Assembly: GCF_902833645.1 (NCBI RefSeq)
Contig: NZ_CADFGE010000011.1
Location: 62,001 to 126,000 of the forward strand
Source: Paraburkholderia fungorum
Lineage (GTDB): Bacteria; Pseudomonadota; Gammaproteobacteria; Burkholderiales; Burkholderiaceae
DNA: 64,000 nucleotides
Reading direction: 5' to 3'
A program made the translations under genes and the position numbers. The notes beneath the pieces are model-generated. The model ran no database searches, was not told the DNA's origin, and saw only the letters and a list, made by a program, of their open reading frames with translations. This document shows, piece after piece, positions 16,780-26,092 of the stretch (positions are counted from its first letter, which is position 1; every line of letters begins with the position of its first letter).

Positions 16780-17877
16780 ATGAACACACCGCTCGCTACC
16801 GCTTCAGGCACGCCCTCCGTCACTCCTGCAGTTGCGCCCTCCGGCGCTGTGGCCACGGCGCACGCTGCCGCGTCTGCCGCACTCCCTACGCTGCCACGCC
16901 CCGCCGCCGATGAATTCGACGCCGTCATCCAGGAAGGCGCCTACATGCCGCTCACGCAGTTCGGCGTGATCGACGCGACCGGCGACGACGCGGCGAGCTT
17001 CCTGCATGGTCAGTTGACCAACGACACCCAGCATCTCGATGCCGCCAATGCGCGCCTCGCGGGCTATTGCTCGGCCAAGGGCCGGCTGCTGGCGTCGTTG
17101 CTGACGTGGCGCACGGGCGAGACGATCCGCCTGCTGGTGTCGAAGGATCTGCAGGCCGCCGTGCAGAAGCGGCTGTCCATGTTCGTCCTGCGCGCCAAGG
17201 CAAAACTGGCGGACGCGAGCGGCGAACTGGCGGTAGTGGGCCTCGCGGGCGACGTGCGCAAAGCGCTTTCCGGCGTGTTCGACGCGCTGCCCGACGGCGT
17301 GCATGTGCAGGTAGACGGCACGGCGGGCTCGCTGATTCGCGTGCCGGACGCGCTCGGCCGGTTGCGCTATCTGTGGATCGGCCCGAAGGCCGCGATCGAA
17401 GCGCATCTGCCGATGCTCGACGAAAAGTTGAAACGCGTGTCGCCGGCGGTATGGGATTGGCTCGACATTCGTGCCGGCGAGCCGCGCATCACTCAACCGG
17501 TGGTTGAGCAGTTCGTGCCGCAAATGGTCAATTTCGACGTACTAGGCGCGGTCAATTTCCGCAAAGGCTGCTATCCCGGTCAGGAAGTGGTGGCCCGCAG
17601 CCAGTATCGCGGTACGATCAAGCGGCGCACCTCGCTCGCGAACGTGGCGGGTGAACTGGATACGGTCAAGGCCGGCGTGGAGTTGTTTCACTCGGACGAT
17701 CCGGGCCAGCCGTGCGGCATGGTGGTGAACGCGGCGTCGGCGCCGGAAGGTGGTGTCGACGTGCTGGTGGAGATCAAGCTGGCGGCGCTCGAAGGCGGCT
17801 CGGTGCACCTTGGCGCGGCGGACGGTCCGGCACTGACGTTCCTGCCGTTGCCATACGGCTTGCCTACCGAAGTCTAA
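16780..17877 (+). CDS. ygfZ: tRNA-modifying / Fe-S assembly protein YgfZ
   Basis: A 365-aa folate-binding protein related to the GcvT fold, needed for maturation or repair of some iron-sulfur enzymes such as MiaB. It has LTQFGVIDATGDDAASFLHG and QLTNDTQHL near the N-terminus, CSAKGRLLASLLTW in the middle, and the diagnostic motif KGCYPGQEVVARSQYRG containing the functional cysteine. The first 40 residues are a Thr/Ala/Pro-rich extension without a clear role; a start at a later Met is possible. It diverges from mltG. Confidence 0.93.
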   Translation: MNTPLATASGTPSVTPAVAPSGAVATAHAAASAALPTLPRPAADEFDAVIQEGAYMPLTQFGVIDATGDDAASFLHGQLTNDTQHLDAANARLAGYCSAKGRLLASLLTWRTGETIRLLVSKDLQAAVQKRLSMFVLRAKAKLADASGELAVVGLAGDVRKALSGVFDALPDGVHVQVDGTAGSLIRVPDALGRLRYLWIGPKAAIEAHLPMLDEKLKRVSPAVWDWLDIRAGEPRITQPVVEQFVPQMVNFDVLGAVNFRKGCYPGQEVVARSQYRGTIKRRTSLANVAGELDTVKAGVELFHSDDPGQPCGMVVNAASAPEGGVDVLVEIKLAALEGGSVHLGAADGPALTFLPLPYGLPTEV

Positions 17878-17890
17878 GCATCCGAACCGC

Positions 17891-17921
17891 AGCGGCGCAG
17901 CAATCAGGCGCCGCTTTTTTT
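17891..17921 (+). terminator. Rho-independent terminator after ygfZ
   Basis: AGCGGCGC pairs with GCGCCGCT across a 9-base loop and is followed by seven T residues, directly after the ygfZ stop. Confidence 0.88.
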
Positions 17922-17965
17922 ATTGCTCCGGCTCCTCCACCGCCCTCACCGGGAGACTGCCCCCG

Positions 17966-18829
17966 ATGTGCCTGATCGTTTTCGACTGGCGACCCGATGC
18001 GCTCGACGGGCCGCTCTTCACACTCGCGGCGAATCGCGACGAATTCTTCCGCCGCACCGCCGAACCGATCAGTTGGTGGCATGACGCGCCGACCGTACTG
18101 GCCGGCCGCGATCTGGTGGGCGGCGGCACATGGCTCGGCATGTCGCGCGACGGCCGCTTCGCCGCGCTGACCAATTACCGCGCGCCACATGAAATGCGCG
18201 CCGATGCGCCTACCCGCGGCACGCTGGTCAGCGACTGGCTCACCGGCTCCGCGCAAGGCGCGGCCAACGGCAAGGTCAACAGCAAGGGCCGGCACGAAAC
18301 GCCACTCGGCTATCTGCAACACGTCGCGCAAACCGGCGAGATCTACAACGGCTTCAATCTGCTGGTCGGCGACTGGACGCGCCGCGAGCTCGGCTGGTAT
18401 TGCAACCGCTCGAACATCGCGCCCACGCTGCTCGCGCCGGGCACGCATGGCATCTCGAATGCGGTGCTCGACACCGCATGGCCGAAGCTGGTCAAGAAAC
18501 GCACCGAACTGGCCACGATGCTCACGCGCGACGCGATGCCGCCGCTCGAACGCCTGATCGATCTGATGCGCGATCCACGTCTCGCGCGCGATGACGAACT
18601 GCCGTCCACCGGCATTCCGCTCGAACGAGAGCGTGCCTTGTCGGCGGCGTTCATCGAAACGCCGGAGTACGGCACGCGCGGCACGACCGCGGTGCGCGTG
18701 GTCGCGCATGGCGAGGTTATCAGCGTAGCGGCGGCGGAACGCAGCGACGACAACGGCTCGCACCGGATCGTGCGGCCCGGCGACTTCGAGCGAAGCTTTG
18801 CGTTCAACGTTGAACGCGAGATTGCCTGA
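17966..18829 (+). CDS. NRDE family (TANGO2-like) protein
   Basis: A 287-aa protein whose N-terminal MCLIVFDW and TLAANRDEFF motifs define the NRDE family; Cys2 would become the N-terminal residue after Met removal, as in Ntn-type hydrolases. Further blocks are WHDAPTVLAGRDLVGGGTWLG, RFAALTNYR and HGISNAVLDTAWPKL. Eukaryotic TANGO2 is linked to haem or lipid handling; the bacterial role is not settled. It follows ygfZ across a terminator, and its stop nearly meets the stop of the convergent esterase gene. Confidence 0.9.
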   Translation: MCLIVFDWRPDALDGPLFTLAANRDEFFRRTAEPISWWHDAPTVLAGRDLVGGGTWLGMSRDGRFAALTNYRAPHEMRADAPTRGTLVSDWLTGSAQGAANGKVNSKGRHETPLGYLQHVAQTGEIYNGFNLLVGDWTRRELGWYCNRSNIAPTLLAPGTHGISNAVLDTAWPKLVKKRTELATMLTRDAMPPLERLIDLMRDPRLARDDELPSTGIPLERERALSAAFIETPEYGTRGTTAVRVVAHGEVISVAAAERSDDNGSHRIVRPGDFERSFAFNVEREIA

Positions 18830-18839
18830 GGCACGGCGA

Positions 18840-19799
18840 TCATTCGACGCCGAATGCCACCCGCAATGCCGCGGCGGCATCCGAGTGCGCCCGCGCGACA
18901 TCGGGGACGTAGCCGCCCATCTTGAAGAACTCGTGAATCATGCCGGGATAGCGCTTCAGGGTGACCTGATTGCCCGCCGCGCGCAATTTTTCCGCATACG
19001 CATCGCCCTCGTCGCTTAAGGGATCGTATTCGGCGGTCGCGATCCATGCCGGTGCGAGGCCGCTGAAATCGGGCGCCCCACGCGTGCCGTCGAGCGGCGC
19101 GAAACGCCAGTCGTCGCGGTCGCTCTTATCGCGCACGTATTGATCGAAGAACCATTGAATCGTCTCGCCCGACAGCAGGAAGCCGTCGGCGAGGCGCGCG
19201 TGCGAATCGGTTTGCTGGTGGCCGGTGGCGCCCGGATAGATCAGCAATTGCAGCATCAGCTTGATGCCCGCATCGCGTGCGAGGACCGCACACACCGCGG
19301 CCAGGGTGCCGCCCGCGCTATCGCCGCCCACGGCCAGCCGCTCTGCGTCGATTCCATATTCGGTGGCATGCGCGTGCAGCCACGTCAATGCATCGAATGC
19401 GTCTTCAACGGCGGTGGGGAATTTGTACTCGGGCGCGAGCCGGTAATCGACCGACAGCACCGCACAACGCCCGTCGCGCGCGAACATCCGGCACAACGCG
19501 TCGTGCGTATCGACACTGCCGACCGTGAAGCCGCCGCCGTGAAAATACACCAGCGCCGGCATCGGCTCGGCCCAGCTCGGCTCGACAGGTTGATAAAGAC
19601 GCGCGCGAATCGCCGCGCCGTCGCGCGTCGGCACGCTCAGGTCTTCGACCCCGAACATGGGTGCGCTTGCGATCTCCAGAATCGGTGCGCTTTTCTCATA
19701 GGACGCACGCGCCTGTTGCGGGCTCATCTCGTGAAGCTGCGGGCGTTTCGCCCGCGCGATCATGTCGAGTATCTGCTCGATCTTCGGATTCAGCGGCAT
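18840..19799 (-). CDS. Alpha/beta hydrolase, hormone-sensitive-lipase family esterase
   Basis: A 319-aa carboxylesterase. The oxyanion-hole motif HGGG is at residues 87-90, the nucleophile Ser161 sits in GGDSAGG, Asp259 in EYDPLSDEG, and His289 in MIHEFF, completing the triad. The overall layout matches bacterial HSL/Aes-type esterases acting on short-chain acyl esters. No signal peptide. It starts a leftward run of lipid and acyl-CoA genes, but a 137-base gap separates it from the next gene, so co-transcription is not certain. Confidence 0.93.
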   Translation of the reverse strand: MPLNPKIEQILDMIARAKRPQLHEMSPQQARASYEKSAPILEIASAPMFGVEDLSVPTRDGAAIRARLYQPVEPSWAEPMPALVYFHGGGFTVGSVDTHDALCRMFARDGRCAVLSVDYRLAPEYKFPTAVEDAFDALTWLHAHATEYGIDAERLAVGGDSAGGTLAAVCAVLARDAGIKLMLQLLIYPGATGHQQTDSHARLADGFLLSGETIQWFFDQYVRDKSDRDDWRFAPLDGTRGAPDFSGLAPAWIATAEYDPLSDEGDAYAEKLRAAGNQVTLKRYPGMIHEFFKMGGYVPDVARAHSDAAAALRVAFGVE

Positions 19800-19936
19800 T
19801 GGGTTTCTGGCGGCGCGTGGGCGCTGGGCATCAAGGGGGCGTTAAGGGATAGAAACTGGTGGATAAAACCCGCGAAAAAGTCAGGGCAAGCGGCAAAAAA
19901 CACAGCGGCAAACGGCCCGTGTGATGCCACACGCCC

Positions 19937-20836
19937 CTAGCCCACGTTCTTCACTTCGGGCTTCAGCGACATCGGATCCGTAGGGTTACGCAACTGCTCG
20001 ATATCCTCGTGACGCAGCTTCACCGTCGCCATGATGCCCGGATGCGTGACGATGTAAAAACGCCGCGCGGCGATCGCTTCGAACGTAATGTCGGCAACGT
20101 CGGTCGCGCTCAGCTTGCCCGCTTGCACCGCCCGCTGCAATTGCTTGCCGGCGGCGATCTGCGAGCGAGTCGGTCCGCTCGCGTTGCGCAGTTCAGTAGG
20201 CCGCGCGCGTTCCGCGTCGGCGATACCGGTCGGCACGAAGGCCGGACACAATAACGAACAGCCGACCTCGCCGCCACCGGCCGCCGATTCAGGCTTGCCT
20301 GCCTGCGCGATTTGCAGGTCGTGATAAAGCGTCTCGGTGAGCGACACCACGGCGTGCTTCGAGGCGTTGTAGACGCCCATCGCGGGTGGCGACAGCAAGC
20401 CCGCCACCGACGCCGTGTTGACGATATGCGCGGGCTCGTTCTGCCTCAGCATGATCGGCGTGAAGGCACGCACGCCGTGCGCAACGCCCATCACGTTGAC
20501 GTTGAACACCCACGCCCAATCGTTCGCCGAGCTTTCCCAGAGGAAGCCGCCCGAGCCCACGCCAGCGTTGTTGAACAGCAGATGCACCTTGCCGAACGCG
20601 TCGAGCGCCGCTTGCGCGAGCGCTTCGACCTGGGCCGCGTCGGACACGTCCGTCGGCACGCCGATTACCTCGACGCCGTCGGCGCGCAATGCGTCGACGG
20701 TTTGAACAAGCGCCTCGGGATTCAGGTCGGCGAGCACGAGCTTCATGCCGAGCGATGCGCCCTTCTCCGCAAACGCCCGGCCGAAACCGCTTGCTGCCCC
20801 CGTGATCACCGCTACCTTGCCGGCGAATTCGAACAT
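19937..20836 (-). CDS. SDR family oxidoreductase
   Basis: A 299-aa short-chain dehydrogenase. The cofactor motif TGAASGFGRAFAEKG is near residue 12; NNAG is in LLFNNAGVGSGGF. The catalytic Ser lies in NTASVAGLLS and the YxxxK pair in VYNASKHAV. An acidic residue after the second strand (VLADLN) could favour NAD. Substrate unknown; its place among acyl-CoA genes suggests a hydroxyacyl or alcohol substrate. Transcribed leftward, with a gap of about 115 bases from the MDR reductase gene. Confidence 0.9.
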   Translation of the reverse strand: MFEFAGKVAVITGAASGFGRAFAEKGASLGMKLVLADLNPEALVQTVDALRADGVEVIGVPTDVSDAAQVEALAQAALDAFGKVHLLFNNAGVGSGGFLWESSANDWAWVFNVNVMGVAHGVRAFTPIMLRQNEPAHIVNTASVAGLLSPPAMGVYNASKHAVVSLTETLYHDLQIAQAGKPESAAGGGEVGCSLLCPAFVPTGIADAERARPTELRNASGPTRSQIAAGKQLQRAVQAGKLSATDVADITFEAIAARRFYIVTHPGIMATVKLRHEDIEQLRNPTDPMSLKPEVKNVG

Positions 20837-20952
20837 CGTTTCTCTCCTGCGTTTATCGGCCCGGAATTATCCACCGGGAATCGTCAGCCGATACGGCGAC
20901 CGGCTGAGCCTCATCGATCTCTATCGCATGCGCGGCTGGACAGCCGCCGCGC

Positions 20953-21951
20953 TCAAACCAGCTTGACGAGTTGCTTGCCGAAGTTCTTGCCCTTCAGCAA
21001 ACCGATGAACGCCTCGGGCGCCGCATCGAGCCCTTGCGCGATCGTCTCGCGATATTGCAGCTTTTTCTGCGCGACCAGCGTGCCGAGCTGCTTGAGCGCT
21101 TCGGGCCACACCTCCATATGCTCGCTGACAATGAAGCCCTGCACCAGCAGACGCTGCGTGAGCATCAGCGACGGGTGCTTGAGCGGCAGCGGCTGGCCGT
21201 CATAACCGGCGATAAACCCGCACAACGCGATGCGCCCAAAGGCGTTCATGCGCGCGAGCGTAGCGTCGAGCACTTCGCCGCCGACGTTCTCGAAGTAGCC
21301 ATCGACGCCGTCCGGCGTCACGGCCTTGAGGTCCTGATACAGGTTGCCTGCCTTGTAGTCGACGCACGCGTCAAAGCCAAGCGTCTCGACCACGTAGCGG
21401 CACTTATCCGCGCCGCCTGCGATACCGACCGCACGTGCCCCGGCCAGCTTCGCCAGTTGGCCGACCACGCTGCCCACCGCGCCGCTTGCCGCGCTGACCA
21501 CCACGGTATCACCCGCTTTCGGCGCGATGATCCGGTTCAGGCCGTACCAGGCCGTGACGCCCGGCATGCCGACCGGGCCGAGATATGCCGACAGCGGCAC
21601 GTGCGTGTCGTCGACTTTCTGCACACCCGCGCCATTCGAGGTGCCGTATTCCTGCCAGCCGAACATCGCGACCACCTTGTCGCCGACCGCGAATTTCGGA
21701 TTCTTCGACTCGACCACCTCGCCCACCGTGCCGCCGATCATCACTTCGTTCAGCGGTTGCGGGGCTGCATACGATTTGCTGTCGTTCATGCGGCCGCGCA
21801 TGTACGGATCGAGCGACAGAAAGTGATTGCGCACGCGAAATTCCCCGTCGGCAAGCGGCGCAAGCGGGGTTTCGACGAGCTTGAAGTTATCGGGCGTGAC
21901 AGCACCTTGTGGGCGCGAAGCCAGCACGAGTTGACGGTTGATCTGGGGCAT
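20953..21951 (-). CDS. NADP-dependent MDR family oxidoreductase (CurA / prostaglandin reductase-like)
   Basis: A 332-aa zinc-independent medium-chain reductase. It has the N-terminal RQLVLASRPQGAVTPDNFKL, the LSLDPYMRGRM motif characteristic of the leukotriene B4 dehydrogenase/CurA group, and the nucleotide-binding VVSAASGAVGSVVGQLAKLAG. These enzymes reduce the C=C bond of alpha,beta-unsaturated ketones or aldehydes with NADPH. The ATG at 21951 has GGAGA nine bases upstream; an in-frame ATG five codons earlier lacks a ribosome site. Confidence 0.92.
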   Translation of the reverse strand: MPQINRQLVLASRPQGAVTPDNFKLVETPLAPLADGEFRVRNHFLSLDPYMRGRMNDSKSYAAPQPLNEVMIGGTVGEVVESKNPKFAVGDKVVAMFGWQEYGTSNGAGVQKVDDTHVPLSAYLGPVGMPGVTAWYGLNRIIAPKAGDTVVVSAASGAVGSVVGQLAKLAGARAVGIAGGADKCRYVVETLGFDACVDYKAGNLYQDLKAVTPDGVDGYFENVGGEVLDATLARMNAFGRIALCGFIAGYDGQPLPLKHPSLMLTQRLLVQGFIVSEHMEVWPEALKQLGTLVAQKKLQYRETIAQGLDAAPEAFIGLLKGKNFGKQLVKLV

Positions 21952-22064
21952 GACGGTCGTCTCCATGGGTTACCGATGTGATCGGCGAGTGATTCGAACG
22001 AACGGTGTATGCAATGACGGAATCCGGCGCGCAGCGGGCTCGCTGCGCGCCATTCATCCGCTGA

Positions 22065-22550
22065 TTAGCTGTCGCTGGGACCGGGTTTCGCCGACGGGTC
22101 GCTGCGCAGACGCTGTTGCGTCACGTCGCGGCCCACGGCGAGACGCCGCATATATTTGAAGGTGCCGAGCGCCTTGGCGACGAAGTGGCCCTCGCTATCG
22201 CGGATCTCGCCTTCGCAATAGGCCATGGTGGTCGAGCGATGCAGCACGCGGCCGGTGGCGCGCAATTCGCCGCGGCCCGGCTGCATGAAGTTGACCTTCA
22301 TCTCGACAGTGACGACGCCAATACCGTCGCCGGCCAGGCTGCGCGCGGCCATCGCGAGCGCGACGTCGGCAAGCGTCATGGTTACGCCGCCGTGCGCAAC
22401 GTCCCACGTGTTCATGTGGTCGTGCTGCAGCGGCAACACGATTTCGCTGACGCCGTCGGCAACCGAGACGAGTTGCGCACCCAGCCGGTCGACGAACGGG
22501 CTTTCGGGCAGCGACGCAGCGCCCGCTTTAGATGAAGATGATTCGGTCAT
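22065..22550 (-). CDS. PaaI family hotdog-fold thioesterase
   Basis: A 161-aa acyl-CoA thioesterase. The hotdog signature is NTWDVAHGGVTMTLADVALAMAA, split by the central helix, with the catalytic Asp and Gly of the PaaI/4HBT type, followed by VTVEMKVNFMQPG and RVLHRSTTMAYCEGEI. Such enzymes release stalled or toxic acyl-CoAs. The ATG at 22550 begins at the conserved domain; the frame is open 75 codons further with no family similarity. It lies 113 bases upstream of the MDR gene. Confidence 0.9.
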   Translation of the reverse strand: MTESSSSKAGAASLPESPFVDRLGAQLVSVADGVSEIVLPLQHDHMNTWDVAHGGVTMTLADVALAMAARSLAGDGIGVVTVEMKVNFMQPGRGELRATGRVLHRSTTMAYCEGEIRDSEGHFVAKALGTFKYMRRLAVGRDVTQQRLRSDPSAKPGPSDS

Positions 22551-22681
22551 TGCTGATTTCAGATTCCGTAGTCGGCGCATTCGCCCGACGCACGCGGTGC
22601 GCCTGAAGTGAATATCCGCGGGTTTCGGGCTGCCCGGACGTGCGCTCGACGGCGCACACGTGCAGCAGGAAATGATAACCG

Positions 22682-24244
22682 CTATGGGGTTCGCGCATGC
22701 GCCGCCATCCGTGCCGCCAGCCGCCCCAAACTGCGCACCGCCTCGTCGGCCCGATCGAGATCCGTACTCGGGCAACTGAGGCGAATGAAATGATCGAAGC
22801 GCCCTGCGTTCGAAAACACCGTACCCGGCATCACGCGAATGCCTTCGTCCAACGCCGCTTCGAAAAAAGCGGAGGACGACACGTGACGCGGCAACTCGAT
22901 CCAGTAGAACATCCCGCCGCCCGGTGGCGTGAAGCGCGTTCCGTCGGGGAACGATGCGGCGATCGCCGCGGCCATACGTTCGCGCTGAATCCGCAGCCGG
23001 TCGCGCAAACGCCGCAAATGCCGCTCATACGCATTCGTTTCCAGAAATTCGGCGAGCACGACTTGCGACAACTGCTCGTTATGGCGCGACTGCGTGAACT
23101 TCAGCATGCCGACGCGCCGATGCCAGCGTCCGCCGTTGATCCAGCCGACCCGCATGCCGGGCGCGAGCGTTTTGTTGAACGACGTGCAATGGATCACCGT
23201 GCCGTCGGTGTCCCAGGACTTCAACGACCTGGGCGGCTGAGCAGTGTCGACCAGTTCGCGGTAGGGATCGTCTTCGATCAGCGCAATGCCGGCACGCGAA
23301 CACAGTTCGACGAGCCGGGCCTTGTGCGTATCGGGCATGACGCTGCCGAGCGGATTCTGCAGATTCGGCACGACCACCACCGTCCTGATATCCGGATGCG
23401 TTTGCAGCGCGAACGCCAGGGCTTCGACGGCGATGCCGGTGGTCGGGCTGGCCGGGATTTCGAGCGCCCGCAGGCCGAGGCTTTCGAGCACCTGCAGCAA
23501 GCCGAAGAAGCACGGCGACTCCACCGCGACCGTGTCGCCCGGCTGCGTCACGGCGCGCAAGGCCAGGTTCACGGCTTCGATGCCGCCGTGGGTCATGATC
23601 ACGTCGTCCGCGCCGATCTGAATGCCGACGTCGAGCGCGCGGCGCGCAATGATCGCGCGCAATTCGGGATCGCCCTGATCGTGGCCGGCCGTGGTCAGCA
23701 AGGTCGGCCGGCGACGCAATGCGCGCAACGCGGCTTTTTGCAAGGCATCCGTGGGGTAAAGGTCGGGCGACGCAGTCGAGCCGCCGAGATTCAACGCGTC
23801 GGGATAGCGCTGGAATTTCGACACGATCGCGGAAATCGCCGAATGGATGCCGACGAACTGCGCGGCGCCGGGGGCGGCCGCGAGATCCGGCTCGGTGGCG
23901 GCCGGCAACGTAGCCGCTTGCCGGGCGCGCACAAAGTAACCGGCGCGTGGCCGGGCGTCGATGAGCGCGTCGCGTTCCAGCGTGCGATAACTTTCGGTCG
24001 CCGTCGCGAGGCTCACGCCGTGCCGCTGCATGAACGCGCGCATCGACGGCATGCGGTCGCCGGGACGCAGCACGCCTTTATCGATCGCATGGCGGTATTG
24101 GTCGGCCAGTTGGCGGTAGAGGGGACGGCCATCCGTGGGGCGGCCATCCGCGGGGCGGCCATCCGCAGGGCTGCCGTCCACGCGCTGTTCCTCCAGCGGC
24201 AAAACCGCTGTCGGCGCCTCGGGCATGGAAAGAGAAGAGTTCAT
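22682..24244 (-). CDS. MocR-type regulator (GntR HTH fused to class I aminotransferase)
   Basis: A 520-aa transcription factor. After a short N-terminal stretch with PADGR repeats comes a GntR winged helix (LYRQLADQYRHAIDKGVLRP, then GDRMPSMRAFMQRHGVS and TESYRTLERDALI). Residues about 130-520 form a PLP-binding aminotransferase-like domain (GGIEAVNLALRAV, NLQNPLGSVM, EDDPYREL and the PLP lysine in TSFNKTLAPGMRVGW). MocR proteins sense vitamin B6, GABA or related amines and often control a divergent gene; here that gene is the DUF2917 gene. The ATG at 24244 is chosen because upstream codons read through the promoter region. Confidence 0.9.
   Translation of the reverse strand: MNSSLSMPEAPTAVLPLEEQRVDGSPADGRPADGRPTDGRPLYRQLADQYRHAIDKGVLRPGDRMPSMRAFMQRHGVSLATATESYRTLERDALIDARPRAGYFVRARQAATLPAATEPDLAAAPGAAQFVGIHSAISAIVSKFQRYPDALNLGGSTASPDLYPTDALQKAALRALRRRPTLLTTAGHDQGDPELRAIIARRALDVGIQIGADDVIMTHGGIEAVNLALRAVTQPGDTVAVESPCFFGLLQVLESLGLRALEIPASPTTGIAVEALAFALQTHPDIRTVVVVPNLQNPLGSVMPDTHKARLVELCSRAGIALIEDDPYRELVDTAQPPRSLKSWDTDGTVIHCTSFNKTLAPGMRVGWINGGRWHRRVGMLKFTQSRHNEQLSQVVLAEFLETNAYERHLRRLRDRLRIQRERMAAAIAASFPDGTRFTPPGGGMFYWIELPRHVSSSAFFEAALDEGIRVMPGTVFSNAGRFDHFIRLSCPSTDLDRADEAVRSLGRLAARMAAHARTP
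24125..24184. repeat. In-frame 15-bp tandem repeat inside the MocR gene
   Basis: Three close copies of a 15-bp unit (GCGGCCATCCGYGGG on the plus strand) at 24125-24139, 24140-24154 and 24155-24169, plus a diverged fourth at 24170-24184. On the coding strand they give five-residue repeats of the PADGR type ahead of the helix-turn-helix domain. Copy-number changes would keep frame. Confidence 0.85.
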
Positions 24245-24422
24245 GAACCGATGGTGCGGACAGTTCGTGCGCGGCGACAGATACACATCGGCCTGATTCC
24301 AACCGATACAGCACACTGAAATCTCGCTTTGTACCGGTTCACATAGTCCATTGCTGCGCCTGTTTTCACGTGGACGAACTCAATAAGCTTTGGGGCATGG
24401 AAACGGTTTAAAGGAGTCGATC

Positions 24423-24800
24423 ATGCCCGCTGCAGCACCTCGCCCCGATTTGTCCCGCGCTGCCGCCACCTCCCGCGTCGCGGCCGGCCAGATGGCCGTA
24501 CACAATCTGCGCGCACGCACCTCGATCGTGGCCGTCGAAGGCGATCTGCAACTCGACTTTCGCGATCACGCCCTCGCGTGGCTCGGCGATACCGTCCCGC
24601 TCACCTCGCTCGCGCTGCACGAAGGCGAATGCTATGTCACGCCACAGCGTGGCGTCGTAACGATCAGCACCACCGATGCGCGATCCGCGGTGTTCGCCGT
24701 CCAGCCGTGCCGCGCCGAAAACGAGTGGCTCGCTTACCTCATTCAAGCCGGGCGCAATCTGGCGCGCCTCGTCAAAACGCGACTGCGGCGCGCCATCTGA
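24423..24800 (+). CDS. DUF2917 domain protein
   Basis: A 125-aa protein matching DUF2917: a short beta-rich core with VEGDLQLDFRDHALAWLGDT, TSLALHEGECYVTPQRG and VVTISTTDARSAVFAV, then a basic C-terminus. Function unknown; the length and strand pattern suggest a small cupin-like fold. The start at 24423 has AAGGAG about eight bases upstream. It is divergent from the MocR regulator across 178 bases, the usual position for a MocR target. Confidence 0.8.
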   Translation: MPAAAPRPDLSRAAATSRVAAGQMAVHNLRARTSIVAVEGDLQLDFRDHALAWLGDTVPLTSLALHEGECYVTPQRGVVTISTTDARSAVFAVQPCRAENEWLAYLIQAGRNLARLVKTRLRRAI

Positions 24801-24851
24801 TACATCCCTACCGGTGCGTGACCGGGGCGCTCTGCCCGGTCACGCGCCTGA

Positions 24852-26030
24852 TCACACCACTTCAAACAAACCTGCCGCGCCCTGGCCGCCGCCGATACAC
24901 ATCGTCACGACGACCAGCTTCGCGCCACGCCGCTTACCTTCAATCAACGCGTGGCCGGTCAGGCGCGCGCCCGATACGCCATACGGATGGCCCACCGCGA
25001 TCGCGCCGCCGTTAACATTCAGACGGTCGTGCGGAATGCCGAGCTTGTCGGCGCAATACAGCACCTGCACCGCGAACGCTTCGTTCAGCTCCCACAGGTC
25101 GATATCTTCGACCTTCAGGCCGGCCTGCTTGAGCAGCTTCGGCACGGCGAACACCGGGCCGATGCCCATCTCGTCCGGCTCGCAACCGGCCACCGCGAAG
25201 CCGCGGAAAATACCGAGCGGTTGCAGACCTTCGCGCTCCGCAACTTTCGCGTTCATCACGACACAAGCCGACGCGCCGTCCGAGAACTGGCTCGCATTGC
25301 CTGCCGTAATCACGCCGCCGGGCATCGCGGTGCGAATCTTCGACACACCTTCGAGCGTCGTGTCGGCACGAATGCCTTCGTCGGCGCTGACTGTCACTTC
25401 CTTCGTGAAGAGACGCCCGCTCGCTTTGTCGGCGACGCCGGCCAGCACCGTCAGCGGCACGATCTCGTCCTTGAACTTGCCGGCTTCGAGCGCGGCCGCG
25501 GCGCGCTGTTGCGAGCGCACCCCGTACTCGTCCTGACGTTCCTTCGAGATCGAGTAGCGCTTCGCGACGTTCTCGGCGGTCTGCAGCATCGACCAGTAGA
25601 TTTCCGGCTTGTTCTTGCTGAGCCAGCCTTCGGCCATCATGTGGCGATTCATCTCGTTCTGCACGCACGAGATCGACTCCACGCCACCCGCGACGAACAC
25701 ATCGCCCTCACCGGCGATCACGCGTTGCGCGGCCAGCGCGATCGTCTGCAAACCGGACGAGCAGAAGCGGTTCACCGTCATGCCCGGCACACTGACCGGC
25801 AAACCGGCGCGCAGTGCGATCTGGCGCGCGATGTTGGCGCCCGTCGCGCCTTCCGGATTCGCGCAGCCCATGATCACGTCTTCGATGCGCGCCGGGTCCA
25901 GCTTCGCGCGCTCGACGGCGGCCTGCGTCACATGCCCGCCGAGCGTCGCGCCGTGCGTCATGTTGAAACCGCCGCGCCATGATTTGGCCAGGCCCGTGCG
26001 GGCGGTGGATACGATTACGGCATCAGTCAT
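24852..26030 (-). CDS. Acetyl-CoA C-acyltransferase (thiolase)
   Basis: A 392-aa thiolase that cleaves 3-ketoacyl-CoA with CoA, or condenses acetyl-CoA. The nucleophile is Cys90 in VNRFCSSGLQTIA; the C-terminal His is in GGAIAVGHPYGVSGAR and the second Cys in VVTMCIGGGQGAAGLFE. The absence of a biosynthetic PhaA-type context and the FadB-type gene just upstream suggest a degradative role. It probably partners the FadB-like protein, although a repeat-bearing gap of 238 bases separates the two. Confidence 0.95.
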   Translation of the reverse strand: MTDAVIVSTARTGLAKSWRGGFNMTHGATLGGHVTQAAVERAKLDPARIEDVIMGCANPEGATGANIARQIALRAGLPVSVPGMTVNRFCSSGLQTIALAAQRVIAGEGDVFVAGGVESISCVQNEMNRHMMAEGWLSKNKPEIYWSMLQTAENVAKRYSISKERQDEYGVRSQQRAAAALEAGKFKDEIVPLTVLAGVADKASGRLFTKEVTVSADEGIRADTTLEGVSKIRTAMPGGVITAGNASQFSDGASACVVMNAKVAEREGLQPLGIFRGFAVAGCEPDEMGIGPVFAVPKLLKQAGLKVEDIDLWELNEAFAVQVLYCADKLGIPHDRLNVNGGAIAVGHPYGVSGARLTGHALIEGKRRGAKLVVVTMCIGGGQGAAGLFEVV

Positions 26031-26042
26031 GCATCTCTCCTG

Positions 26043-26092
26043 TGTCGACCCGAGTTGGCGCTTTAGCTGTCGACCCGAGTTGGCGCTTTAGC
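26043..26092. repeat. Two perfect tandem copies of a 25-bp unit
   Basis: The unit begins TGTCGACCCGAG and ends GCTTTAGC. Copies lie at 26043-26067 and 26068-26092 with no differences, between the thiolase start and the FadB-type stop. Confidence 0.92.
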
